From Pseudomonas sp. LFM046 (GTDB taxonomy: Bacteria > Pseudomonadota > Gammaproteobacteria > Pseudomonadales > Pseudomonadaceae): a DNA stretch of 64,000 nucleotides. Below, piece after piece: positions 1 to 8,666 of the stretch. The DNA is taken from assembly GCF_000949385.2 (NCBI RefSeq), contig NZ_JYKO02000001.1, forward strand, positions 886,161 to 950,160, written 5' to 3'. Numbering within the stretch: the first letter of the stretch is position 1; each line of letters opens with the position of its first letter. The position numbers and the translations under genes were made by a program. A model generated the notes under the pieces. It ran no database searches. It saw only the letters and a list, made by a program, of their open reading frames with translations, and was not told the origin of the DNA.

Positions 1-1
1 G

Positions 2-919
2 ATCGAAGAGATCGGTCGCCTGGGCCTGACGGGTATCGGCTTCTCGCTGCACTCGGACATCGTCGCCCCGTACATCCTTCATTACGGCTCCGAGGCGCAG
101 AAGAAAAAGTACCTGCCCAAGCTGGTCAGCGGCGAGTTGGTGACCGCCATCGCCATGACCGAGCCCGGTGCCGGCTCCGACCTTCAGGGAGTGAAGACCA
201 CTGCCGTCCTGGATGGCGACGAGTACGTCATCAACGGCTCCAAGACCTTCATCACCAACGGTTTCCTTGCCGACCTGGTGATTGTGGTGGCCAAGACCGA
301 TCCCAAGGCTGGCGCCAAGGGCACCAGCCTGTTCCTGGTGGAAGCGGACACCCCGGGCTTCGCCAAGGGCAAGCGCCTGGAGAAGGTCGGCATGAAGGCC
401 CAGGACACGTCCGAGCTGTTCTTCCAGGATGTGCGCGTGCCGAAGGAGAACCTGCTGGGCCAGGCAGGCATGGGCTTCGCCTATCTGATGCAGGAACTTC
501 CCCAGGAGCGTCTGACCGTGGGCATCGGCGCCCTGGCTTCGGCCGAGGCGGCGCTCAACTGGACCCTGGATTACACCCGCGAGCGCAAGGCCTTCGGCAA
601 GTCCATCGCAGAGTTTCAGAACACCCGCTTCAAGCTGGCGGAGATGGCCACCGAGATCCAGGTCGGGCGCGTCTTCGTCGACCGCTGCCTGGAACTGCAC
701 CTCGAGGGCAAGCTGGATGTACCGACGGCGGCCATGCTCAAGTACTGGGGCACCGACCTGCAGTGCAAGGTCCTGGACGAATGCGTCCAGCTGCACGGTG
801 GCTACGGCTTCATGTGGGAATACGCGGTGGCGCGGGCCTGGGCGGACGCGCGGGTTCAGCGCATCTATGCCGGCACGAATGAGATCATGAAAGAGATCAT
901 TGCCCGTTCCCTGGTTTGA
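2..919 (+). CDS. acyl-CoA dehydrogenase, 5' part outside the window
   Basis: C-terminal 305 residues of a flavin-dependent acyl-CoA dehydrogenase; the reading frame is open from base 2, so the gene begins upstream. These enzymes make the alpha-beta double bond in acyl-CoA and pass electrons to electron transfer flavoprotein. Visible signatures are AMTEPGAGSDL (FAD and substrate binding), RKAFGKSI, QLHGGYGFMWEY and a final RIYAGTNEIMKEI. The residue that is the catalytic Glu in medium-chain enzymes (in IYEGT) is Ala here. The ELPQERL segment is present instead, the place where the long-chain and isovaleryl types carry their base, so I infer that subtype. The substrate cannot be read from the sequence. 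A bidirectional terminator follows. Confidence 0.93.
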   Translation: MEEIGRLGLTGIGFSLHSDIVAPYILHYGSEAQKKKYLPKLVSGELVTAIAMTEPGAGSDLQGVKTTAVLDGDEYVINGSKTFITNGFLADLVIVVAKTDPKAGAKGTSLFLVEADTPGFAKGKRLEKVGMKAQDTSELFFQDVRVPKENLLGQAGMGFAYLMQELPQERLTVGIGALASAEAALNWTLDYTRERKAFGKSIAEFQNTRFKLAEMATEIQVGRVFVDRCLELHLEGKLDVPTAAMLKYWGTDLQCKVLDECVQLHGGYGFMWEYAVARAWADARVQRIYAGTNEIMKEIIARSLV

Positions 920-931
920 TCACGGGAAACC

Positions 932-957
932 AAAAGCCCGGCGATTGCCGGGCTTTT
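932..957. terminator. bidirectional terminator between acyl-CoA dehydrogenase and aldo-keto reductase
   Basis: Perfect 11-bp stem (AAAAGCCCGGC / GCCGGGCTTTT) with a GATT loop. It has a T run on the + strand and an A run on the other arm, so it can serve both converging genes. Confidence 0.85.
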
Positions 958-962
958 TCAGT

Positions 963-2000
963 TCAGGGTGCCGGGTTTGGCTGGTCCTTGTGGATGGCGG
1001 CAATGCCATCCAGTACTGCGTCGGACAATGTCAGCTCGGTGCTGCGCAGATCAGCCTCCAACTGCTCCATCGACGTGGCGCCAATGATGTTGCTGGTCAC
1101 GAACGGCTGGGCGGTGACAAAGGCGAGGGCCATTTGCGCCGGGTCCAGGCCGTGCTCCCGGGCTAGCTGTACATAACGTGTGCAGGCTGATTGGGACTGT
1201 GGATTGGTATAGCGGGTGAAGCGGCTGAACAGGCTGATCCGCGCATTGGCGGGGCGGGCGCCGTTCTCGTATTTGCCGGAAAGCATGCCGAAGGCCATGG
1301 GCGAGTAAGCCAGCAGTCCGCACTGTTCGCGGATCGCCACTTCAGCCAGGCCGACTTCGAAGCTGCGGTTGAGCAGGTTGTAGGGATTCTGGATGGACAC
1401 CGCGCGGGGCAGGCTGAGCTGGTCGGCCAGCTGCAGGAACTTCATGGTCCCCCAGGGCGTTTCGTTGGACAGGCCAATATGGCGGATCTTGCCGGCCTTG
1501 ACCTGCTCGCTGAGGACTTCAAGGGTTTCCCGCAGCGGGGTGAAGTCTTCTTCCTTGTGCTGGTAGCCGAGCTGGCCGAAGAAGTTTGTGCTGCGCTCGG
1601 GCCAGTGCAGCTGGTAGAGGTCGATCCAGTCGGTCTGCAGGCGTTTCAGGCTGGCGTCCAGGGCTGCGGTGAGGTGCTCGCGGTTGTGCTTCAGGTTGCC
1701 GCCTCGGATATGGCTGATACCGTTGCCGGGGCCGGCCACCTTGCTCGCCAGGATCCAATCTGCGCGGTCGCGACGTCGGGCGAACCAGTTGCCGATGATG
1801 GTTTCAGTGGCGCCATAGGTCTCGGCCCTTGGCGGCACGGGGTACATCTCCGCCGCGTCCATGAAGTTGATTCCGTAGGCCTTGGCGCGCTCGATCTGCT
1901 GGAAAGCTTCCGCTTCGGTGTTCTGCTCGCCCCAGGTCATGGTCCCCAGGCAAAGGCTGCTGACCTTGAGGTCGGTGCGTCCGAGTTGGCGGTATTCCAT
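963..2000 (-). CDS. aldo-keto reductase, Tas-like
   Basis: A 345-residue NADP(H)-dependent aldo-keto reductase with a TIM-barrel fold. The catalytic tetrad is readable as Asp48, Tyr53 (in DAAEMYP), Lys87 (ASK) and His132 (YQLHWP). The N-terminus MEYRQLGRTDLKVSSL and the AEMYPVPP loop are typical of the Tas subgroup, whose physiological substrate is generally unknown. The start is supported by an AGGAGA ribosome binding site just upstream on the minus strand. It is transcribed away from rplM across a 274-bp divergent gap and ends at a terminator shared with the acyl-CoA dehydrogenase. Confidence 0.93.
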   Translation of the reverse strand: MEYRQLGRTDLKVSSLCLGTMTWGEQNTEAEAFQQIERAKAYGINFMDAAEMYPVPPRAETYGATETIIGNWFARRRDRADWILASKVAGPGNGISHIRGGNLKHNREHLTAALDASLKRLQTDWIDLYQLHWPERSTNFFGQLGYQHKEEDFTPLRETLEVLSEQVKAGKIRHIGLSNETPWGTMKFLQLADQLSLPRAVSIQNPYNLLNRSFEVGLAEVAIREQCGLLAYSPMAFGMLSGKYENGARPANARISLFSRFTRYTNPQSQSACTRYVQLAREHGLDPAQMALAFVTAQPFVTSNIIGATSMEQLEADLRSTELTLSDAVLDGIAAIHKDQPNPAP

Positions 2001-2085
2001 CGCTGTCTCCTGGTTCTCGTGAAGCTCGCATGAAATCAGGTTGAAATTTTTCCTGCAATCGGCATAATTCCGCGGCTTTCTTCGT

Positions 2086-2132
2086 GGGGATGCCTAGCCT
2101 GCGGAGAGGGAAGGCGGGGATGCCTAGCCTGC
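2086..2132. repeat. 17-bp direct repeat, two copies, 30-bp period
   Basis: GGGGATGCCTAGCCTGC occurs at 2086-2102 and again at 2116-2132. The two copies start exactly 30 bp apart, in the gap between the divergent aldo-keto reductase and rplM. The similarity trails off a few bases after each copy. Function unknown; an operator or a small duplication are both possible. Confidence 0.8.
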
Positions 2133-2204
2133 CGAAAGAACCTTTGCCGTAGCGGACGCGCTGACCCGAGCCCCCGATAGCGTCTGTTTCCGGCTGTCCT
2201 GATC

Positions 2205-2233
2205 TTGTCAGGGCGAGCACTATTCAGTAAGAT
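2205..2233 (+). promoter_or_regulatory. candidate sigma70 promoter for rplM-rpsI
   Basis: TTGTCA (2205-2210) and TAAGAT (2228-2233) are separated by 17 bp, about 40 bp upstream of the rplM start. The -35 matches 5 of 6 and the -10 matches 4 of 6 consensus bases. Read by eye only. Confidence 0.5.
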
Positions 2234-2274
2234 CCGCCGTCTTATTTTCAGGGCGGCCCCTGAGGCTATAGCGA

Positions 2275-2703
2275 ATGAAGACTTTTACTGCAAAACCGGA
2301 AACTGTTAAGCGCGACTGGTACGTCGTCGACGCTGCAGGTCAGACCCTGGGTCGTCTGGCCACCGAAATTGCCAGCCGTCTGCGTGGCAAGCACAAGCCG
2401 GAATACACCCCCCACGTTGACACCGGCGACTACATCGTCGTGATCAATGCTGAGCAGGTACGTGTTACCGGTGCCAAGACCACCGACAAGATGTACTACT
2501 CTCACTCCGGCTTCCCGGGTGGCATCAAGGAAATCAACTTCGAGAAGCTGATTGCCAAGGCCCCTGAGCGCGTGATCGAGACCGCGGTTAAAGGCATGCT
2601 GCCGAAAAACCCGCTGGGCCGCGACATGTATCGCAAGCTGAAGGTGTACAAGGGTGCTGTTCACCCGCACACCGCTCAGCAGCCCCAAGAACTGAAGATT
2701 TAA
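2275..2703 (+). CDS. rplM: 50S ribosomal protein L13
   Basis: A 142-residue protein, the usual length of bacterial L13, an early-assembling 23S rRNA binder of the large subunit. It starts [20 protein letters not shown] and contains the family segment [22 protein letters not shown] followed by a basic C-terminal half. It forms the conserved two-gene unit with rpsI, 15 bp downstream. The ribosome binding site is weak, as is common for ribosomal protein genes. In E. coli the operon is autoregulated by L13; I could not identify such a leader structure with confidence here. Confidence 0.99.
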   Translation: MKTFTAKPETVKRDWYVVDAAGQTLGRLATEIASRLRGKHKPEYTPHVDTGDYIVVINAEQVRVTGAKTTDKMYYSHSGFPGGIKEINFEKLIAKAPERVIETAVKGMLPKNPLGRDMYRKLKVYKGAVHPHTAQQPQELKI

Positions 2704-2718
2704 CGGGATAGATTCACT

Positions 2719-3111
2719 ATGTCGGCGACTCAAAACTACGGCACCGGCCGTCGCAAGACTGCTACCGCTCGCGTCTTCCTGCGTCCGGGCACTGGCAAGA
2801 TCTCCATCAACAACCGCAGCCTGGATACCTTCTTCGGCCGCGAAACCGCTCGCATGGTCGTGCGTCAGCCCCTGGAGTTGACCGAGACCGTCGAGAAATT
2901 CGACATCTACGTCACCGTTGTTGGCGGTGGTGTAAGCGGTCAAGCCGGTGCGATCCGCCACGGCATCACTCGCGCCCTGATCGAATACGACGAGACCCTG
3001 CGCAGCCCGCTGCGTAAAGCCGGCTACGTCACTCGCGACGCCCGCGAAGTTGAGCGTAAGAAAGTCGGTCTGCGTAAAGCGCGTAAGCGTCCGCAGTACT
3101 CCAAGCGTTAA
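2719..3111 (+). CDS. rpsI: 30S ribosomal protein S9
   Basis: A 130-residue S9, full length. The C-terminal tail ends in RKRPQYSKR; in the family this Lys-Arg tail reaches into the ribosomal P site and contacts the tRNA anticodon loop. [14 protein letters not shown] at the N-terminus is the family signature. It is co-transcribed with rplM and followed at once by a strong intrinsic terminator. Confidence 0.99.
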   Translation: MSATQNYGTGRRKTATARVFLRPGTGKISINNRSLDTFFGRETARMVVRQPLELTETVEKFDIYVTVVGGGVSGQAGAIRHGITRALIEYDETLRSPLRKAGYVTRDAREVERKKVGLRKARKRPQYSKR

Positions 3112-3129
3112 TTCGACGCTTGCAAAAAA

Positions 3130-3162
3130 GCGCCCAGTTTCTTCGGAACTGGGCGTTTTTTT
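3130..3162 (+). terminator. intrinsic terminator of rplM-rpsI
   Basis: A stem of CGCCCAGTT with AACTGGGCG closes on a cTTCGg tetraloop and is followed by seven T. Confidence 0.93.
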
Positions 3163-3253
3163 ATGCGCTTTAAGTTGTGCCTGCGACAGCATGTCGCACT
3201 TCTGAACCCCCCGCCAATCAAGGCTTCCAGCAGATTTGTATCCGGCTATTACC

Positions 3254-3282
3254 TTGTCAGCAAAGGGGGTTTTCTTTACCAT
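3254..3282 (+). promoter_or_regulatory. candidate promoter for petABC
   Basis: TTGTCA (3254-3259), 17-bp spacer, TACCAT (3277-3282). It would start transcription near 3289 and give an untranslated leader of roughly 75 nt containing the hairpin at 3323-3341. Not experimentally grounded. Confidence 0.45.
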
Positions 3283-3314
3283 TTGGCGAATTTTTTGCGC
3301 GGCTCGATTTTTTA

Positions 3315-3345
3315 CCTAGTAAAGGCCTGAATAACAGGCCTAGTA
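3315..3345 (+). promoter_or_regulatory. hairpin flanked by CCTAGTA direct repeats in the petA leader
   Basis: AGGCCTG (3323-3329), loop AATAA, CAGGCCT (3335-3341) is a perfect 7-bp inverted repeat. CCTAGTA occurs at 3315-3321 and 3339-3345. There is no T run, so it is not a standard terminator. It lies about 24 bp before the petA start and could be an mRNA leader structure or an operator. Confidence 0.4.
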
Positions 3346-3364
3346 GCTGATGGGAGACGACTGA

Positions 3365-3958
3365 ATGAGCAATGACGGCGTGAATGCAGGCCGGCGTCGC
3401 TTCCTCGTAGCGGCCACGTCCGTGGTTGGTGCGGCGGGAGCGGTAGGGGTTGCGGTCCCGTTCGTGGGGTCATGGCTGCCCAGTGCCAAGGCCAAGGCCG
3501 CGGGTGCCCCGGTCAAGGTGAATATAAGCAAGGTCGAAGCAGGCCAGCAGATCATCGCCGAATGGCGTGGTCAGCCGGTGTTCATCGTGCGTCGTACCGA
3601 GGAAATTCTGGCGAACCTGCCGAAGATCCACGACCGCATGGCCGACCCGGAATCCAAGGTTTCGGTACAGCCGACCTACGTGGACCCGGTGAGCCGTTCG
3701 ATCAAGCCTGAAATCCTGGTGCTGGTCGGCATCTGCACCCACCTGGGCTGCTCGCCGTCCTTCCGTCCGGAAGTCGCGCCGGCTGACCTGGGTGCCGAGT
3801 GGGTCGGTGGCTACTTCTGCCCGTGCCACGGTTCCCGCTACGACCTCGCCGGTCGTGTCTACAAGGCGCAGCCCGCGCCTATAAACCTGCCGGTGCCGCC
3901 GCACTCGTACGAGTCGGACGACGTCATCATCGTCGGTGTGGATCAGGAGAAGGCCTGA
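3365..3958 (+). CDS. petA: ubiquinol-cytochrome c reductase, Rieske iron-sulfur subunit
   Basis: A 197-residue Rieske protein of the cytochrome bc1 complex, which takes the first electron from ubiquinol at the Qo site and hands it to cytochrome c1. The N-terminus has a twin-arginine motif (GRRRFL, residues 9-14) and one hydrophobic anchor (about 15-37), so Tat export with a retained anchor is expected. Cluster motifs are CTHLGC (124-129) and CPCHGS (152-157). By family analogy Cys124, His126, Cys152 and His155 bind the 2Fe-2S centre, and Cys129-Cys154 form the disulfide. Its stop overlaps the petB start (ATGA). Confidence 0.98.
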   Translation: MSNDGVNAGRRRFLVAATSVVGAAGAVGVAVPFVGSWLPSAKAKAAGAPVKVNISKVEAGQQIIAEWRGQPVFIVRRTEEILANLPKIHDRMADPESKVSVQPTYVDPVSRSIKPEILVLVGICTHLGCSPSFRPEVAPADLGAEWVGGYFCPCHGSRYDLAGRVYKAQPAPINLPVPPHSYESDDVIIVGVDQEKA

Positions 3959-5169
3959 TGAGCAAATTCATGGAATGGGTCGATGCGCGCTTCCCCGCGA
4001 CCAAGATGTGGGAAGACCATCTGAGCAAGTACTACGCCCCGAAGAACTTCAACTTCTTCTACTTCTTCGGTTCGCTGGCACTGCTGGTACTGGTCAACCA
4101 GATCCTCACCGGGATCTGGCTGACAATGAGCTTCACCCCGTCCGCCGAAGAAGCCTTTGCGTCCGTTGAGTACATCATGCGCGACGTGGAGTACGGCTGG
4201 ATCATCCGCTACCTGCACTCCACCGGTGCATCGGCGTTCTTCATCGTTGTCTACCTGCACATGTTCCGCGGTCTGCTCTACGGCTCCTACCAGAAGCCGC
4301 GTGAGCTGGTGTGGATCTTCGGCATGCTGATCTACCTCGCCCTGATGGCCGAGGCCTTCATGGGCTACCTGCTGCCCTGGGGCCAGATGTCCTACTGGGG
4401 TGCCCAGGTGATCATCTCGCTGTTCGGTGCGATTCCGGTGGTGGGCGCTGACCTGACCCAGTGGATTCGTGGTGACTACCTGATCTCCGGTATCACTCTG
4501 AACCGCTTCTTCGCCCTGCACGTGATCGCCCTGCCGATCGTCCTGCTCGGCCTGGTGGTGCTGCACATCCTGGCGCTGCATGAAGTGGGTTCGAACAACC
4601 CGGACGGCGTGGACATCAAGAAGAAGAAGGACGAGAACGGCATTCCGCTGGACGGCATCGCGTTCCACCCCTACTACTCCGTGAAAGACATCGTCGGCGT
4701 GGTGGTGTTCCTCTTCGTGTTCTGCTTCGTGGTGTTCTTCTTCCCGGAAATGGGCGGTTACTTCCTCGAGAAGCCGAACTTCGAACAGGCCAACCCGTTC
4801 AAGACGCCTGAGCACATCGCACCGGTTTGGTACTTCACTCCGTTCTACGCGATCCTTCGTGCGGTACCGGACAAGCTGATGGGCGTAATCGCCATGGGCG
4901 CCGCCATCGCCATCCTGTTCGTCCTGCCGTGGCTGGACCGCAGCCCTGTGAAGTCCATGCGCTACAAGGGCTGGCTGAGCAAGATCTGGTTGCTGGTGTT
5001 CTGCATCGCCTTCGTCATCCTCGGCGTGCTGGGTGTACTGGCGCCGACTCCGGGCCGTACGCTGATGTCGCAGGTGTGCACCACCCTGTACTTCGCGTAC
5101 TTCATCCTGATGCCGTTCTACACAAGGATGGAAAAAACCAAACCGGTACCGGAAAGGGTAACAGGCTGA
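3958..5169 (+). CDS. petB: ubiquinol-cytochrome c reductase, cytochrome b subunit
   Basis: A 403-residue integral membrane cytochrome b carrying both b hemes and the Qo and Qi sites. Heme ligands are His87, His101, His188 and His203, with the usual spacing. The Qo-site motif is PVWY (289-292) rather than the textbook PEWY; the Val form is known from beta- and gammaproteobacteria. I chose the ATG at 3958, overlapping the petA stop, because MSKFMEWVDARFP is the normal start. A longer open frame runs back into petA but is out-of-family. Eight or so membrane segments are evident. Overlaps petC by one base. Confidence 0.98.
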   Translation: MSKFMEWVDARFPATKMWEDHLSKYYAPKNFNFFYFFGSLALLVLVNQILTGIWLTMSFTPSAEEAFASVEYIMRDVEYGWIIRYLHSTGASAFFIVVYLHMFRGLLYGSYQKPRELVWIFGMLIYLALMAEAFMGYLLPWGQMSYWGAQVIISLFGAIPVVGADLTQWIRGDYLISGITLNRFFALHVIALPIVLLGLVVLHILALHEVGSNNPDGVDIKKKKDENGIPLDGIAFHPYYSVKDIVGVVVFLFVFCFVVFFFPEMGGYFLEKPNFEQANPFKTPEHIAPVWYFTPFYAILRAVPDKLMGVIAMGAAIAILFVLPWLDRSPVKSMRYKGWLSKIWLLVFCIAFVILGVLGVLAPTPGRTLMSQVCTTLYFAYFILMPFYTRMEKTKPVPERVTG

Positions 5170-5951
5170 TGAAAAAGCTATTTGCTGCATTTGTTTTCGC
5201 TGCACTGCCGGCTTTCTCCTTTGCCGCCGGTGGTCACGATGTCCATCTGGACAAGGTCGACATCGACCTGACTGACAAGGCTGCCATGCAGGATGGCGCG
5301 CGTACCTTCGCGAACTACTGCATGGGCTGCCACAGTGCCAAGTTCCAGCGCTACGAGCGTGTGGCCAAGGACCTGGGCATTCCTGAAGAGCTGATGATGG
5401 AGAACCTGGTCCTCACTGGCGCCAAGATTGGCGACCACATGAAGGTCGGTATGCAGCCTCAGGACGCCAAGGCGTGGTTCGGTGCGGCTCCGCCGGACCT
5501 GACCCTGGTAGCTCGTGTGCGTGGCACCGACTGGCTGTACAGCTACCTGCGTTCCTTCTACGAAGATCCTGCGCGTCCGTGGGGCGTGAACAACAAGGTC
5601 TTCCCGAACGTTGGTATGCCGAACGTTCTGGTTAGCCTGCAGGGCCGTCAGGTAGTTGGTTGCAAGCAGGTTCAAGCGGTTGAGGACGGTAAGAAGCAGT
5701 TCGACCCGCTGACCGGTGCTCCGATCACCCACGAAGCCTGCGATCAGCTGACCGTACTGCCGAAGACCGGCAAGCTGACCGAAGCGGAGTTCGACGAGAA
5801 GATCCAGAACCTGGTGACCTTCCTCGCCTACTCGGCCAACCCGGTCAAACTGGAAAGCCAGCGTATCGGTACCTACGTGCTGCTGTACCTGGCGTTCTTC
5901 TTCGTGTTCGCCTACCTGCTCAAGCGCGAGTACTGGAAGGACGTGCACTGA
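5169..5951 (+). CDS. petC: ubiquinol-cytochrome c reductase, cytochrome c1
   Basis: A 260-residue cytochrome c1. It has a Sec signal peptide (cleavage near residue 20, after FSFAA), a c-type heme motif CMGCH at 51-55, and a single C-terminal membrane anchor (about 229-250) ending in KREYWKDVH. It accepts electrons from the Rieske centre on the periplasmic side and passes them to soluble c-type cytochromes. The start at 5169 overlaps the petB stop. It is the last gene of the petABC operon, followed by a GC-rich terminator. Confidence 0.98.
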   Translation: MKKLFAAFVFAALPAFSFAAGGHDVHLDKVDIDLTDKAAMQDGARTFANYCMGCHSAKFQRYERVAKDLGIPEELMMENLVLTGAKIGDHMKVGMQPQDAKAWFGAAPPDLTLVARVRGTDWLYSYLRSFYEDPARPWGVNNKVFPNVGMPNVLVSLQGRQVVGCKQVQAVEDGKKQFDPLTGAPITHEACDQLTVLPKTGKLTEAEFDEKIQNLVTFLAYSANPVKLESQRIGTYVLLYLAFFFVFAYLLKREYWKDVH

Positions 5952-5976
5952 TACACTGCTGCATTGTTGTAAAAAA

Positions 5977-6009
5977 GCGCGCGCCCTTCTCGGGCGCGCG
6001 CGTCTTTTT
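5977..6009 (+). terminator. intrinsic terminator of petABC
   Basis: The stem GCGCGCGCCC / GGGCGCGCGC has a loop of about 5 nt and is followed by gtc and a T5 run. Confidence 0.85.
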
Positions 6010-6041
6010 GCCTCTGAATAATCCCAAGTGAGGAGGGCGCA

Positions 6042-6659
6042 ATGGCCGTCACCAACAGGCTGGCCTGTTACTCCGACCCTGCCGACCACTACTCCCATCG
6101 CGTGCGCATCGTGCTCGCCGAGAAGGGGGTCGCTGCCGAGATCATCAATGTCGAGCCGGGGCGCTGCCCGCCCAAGCTGGCCGAGGTCAATCCTTACGGC
6201 AGCGTGCCGACTTTGGTGGATCGCGATCTGGCACTCTACGAGTCCACCGTGGTGATGGAGTATCTCGAAGAACGCTATCCCCACCCGCCACTGCTACCGG
6301 TTTATCCCGTCGCCCGGGCTAATAGTCGGCTGCTTATCCATCGCGTGCAGCGCGATTGGTGTTCCCTGGTCGATCGAATCCTTGATCCGCGCAGCAAGGA
6401 TGCCGACAAGGCAGTTGCACGCAAGGAGCTCCGTGAAAGCCTGACGGGCGTTTCGCCGCTCTTTGCGGACAAGCCCTACTTTCTGAGCGAAGATTTCAGT
6501 CTGGTGGACTGCTGCCTGCTGCCGATCCTCTGGCGCCTTCCCGTCCTCGGGATCGAGCTGCCTCGCCCGGCCAAGCCCCTCCTGGATTACATGGAGCGTG
6601 CATTCGCTCGTGATTCCTTCCAGGCCAGCCTTTCCGCCGCAGAGCGCGAAATGCGCTGA
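6042..6659 (+). CDS. sspA: stringent starvation protein A
   Basis: A 205-residue GST-fold protein that binds RNA polymerase rather than glutathione. In E. coli it acts under starvation and acid stress, and in several pathogens it controls virulence genes. The N-terminal thioredoxin-like half ([20 protein letters not shown]) and the helical C-terminal half are intact. A GAGGAGG ribosome binding site precedes the ATG. It is paired with sspB, 9 bp downstream, the canonical sspAB order. Confidence 0.96.
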   Translation: MAVTNRLACYSDPADHYSHRVRIVLAEKGVAAEIINVEPGRCPPKLAEVNPYGSVPTLVDRDLALYESTVVMEYLEERYPHPPLLPVYPVARANSRLLIHRVQRDWCSLVDRILDPRSKDADKAVARKELRESLTGVSPLFADKPYFLSEDFSLVDCCLLPILWRLPVLGIELPRPAKPLLDYMERAFARDSFQASLSAAEREMR

Positions 6660-6668
6660 GGAGACCCC

Positions 6669-7100
6669 ATGAACTCCAGTCGTCCCTATCTGGTTCGCGC
6701 CCTCTACGAGTGGATCGTCGACAACAACTGCACTCCGCACCTGCTGGTCAACGCCGAGCACGTCGGCGTGCGCGTGCCGCCCGGTTACGCCAATGACGGC
6801 CAGATCGTGCTCAACGTATCCCCCAGCGCAGTGCGCCATTTGCACATGGACAATGAAGCGGTGAGCTTCGAAGGGCGTTTTGGTGGAGTTGCCCACAGCC
6901 TCTACGTTCCGTCGGCTGCGGTGATGGCTATCTACGCCCGGGAGAATGGCCAGGGCATGGTCTTCGACCTTGAACCGCCATTACCGGGCGACGATGACCA
7001 GGGGCCGGATGATGATGGTCCCAGCGGCGGTGAGCCGCCGGCTTCGGGAGGTGAGCCCTCGCGTCCCAGTGGCCGGCCAAGCCTGAAAGTGGTCAAGTAA
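6669..7100 (+). CDS. sspB: ClpXP protease specificity-enhancing factor SspB
   Basis: A 143-residue adaptor that binds ssrA-tagged proteins and delivers them to ClpXP. The folded N-terminal domain covers about residues 1-105 (YLVRALYEWIVDNNCTPHLLV, VNPS-like and HLHMDNEAVSF segments). It is followed by an acidic, Gly/Pro/Ser-rich linker and a short terminal SLKVVK tail, which in E. coli is the part that docks on ClpX. Second gene of sspAB. Confidence 0.96.
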   Translation: MNSSRPYLVRALYEWIVDNNCTPHLLVNAEHVGVRVPPGYANDGQIVLNVSPSAVRHLHMDNEAVSFEGRFGGVAHSLYVPSAAVMAIYARENGQGMVFDLEPPLPGDDDQGPDDDGPSGGEPPASGGEPSRPSGRPSLKVVK

Positions 7101-7101
7101 T

Positions 7102-7132
7102 AAAAAAGGCGATCCATCGGATCGCCTTTTTT
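7102..7132. terminator. bidirectional terminator between sspB and the BON lipoprotein gene
   Basis: AAAAAAGGCGATCC, loop ATC, GGATCGCCTTTTTT is a perfect 14-bp stem with A and T tracts suited to both strands. Confidence 0.9.
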
Positions 7133-7148
7133 GTGCCTGCCGCAAGGG

Positions 7149-8281
<1,133 letters not shown>

Positions 8282-8297
8282 TCAGTGGGGCGACCGA

Positions 8298-8666
8298 TCA
8301 GGTGTCGAAAGCGTTCTTCAGCCAGGTCAGTCGCGGGGGTGAATCACCGTCCATTGCATCGACGGCAATCACATCAAATCGACAAGGGTATTTTGCCCAG
8401 CGGGATTCCTGTTGGAGGAACTGCTGGGCGGCGTATGCCAGTTTTTCTCGCTTGCGGGCATCGACGCTCTCGACTGCGCCTCCCCAGCCGGCGTGACGCC
8501 GGTAGCGGACTTCGGCGAATACTACTGTATCGCCGTCAAGCATGACCAGATCGAGCTCGCCGCGCCGACACAGCCAGTTCTGGGACAACAAACGCAGCCC
8601 ATTTGCTTCGAGGTGGGCGCGGGCAAGGGCTTCGGCCGCCTGCCCGCGAGCACGTCGGTCGGTCAA
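8298..8666 (-). CDS. yraN: YraN family (UPF0102) nuclease-fold protein
   Basis: A 122-residue protein of the YraN family, which has a restriction-endonuclease-like fold (segments GELDLVMLDGDTVVFAEVRYR resemble the D-E-x-K core). Cellular function is not established. The family start MTDRRARGQAAE corresponds to a TTG codon at 8666 that overlaps the lpoA stop in a TTGA junction, so translation is probably coupled to lpoA. A longer ATG-initiated frame back to 8885 would lie inside lpoA and is not supported. Confidence 0.88.
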   Translation of the reverse strand: MTDRRARGQAAEALARAHLEANGLRLLSQNWLCRRGELDLVMLDGDTVVFAEVRYRRHAGWGGAVESVDARKREKLAYAAQQFLQQESRWAKYPCRFDVIAVDAMDGDSPPRLTWLKNAFDT

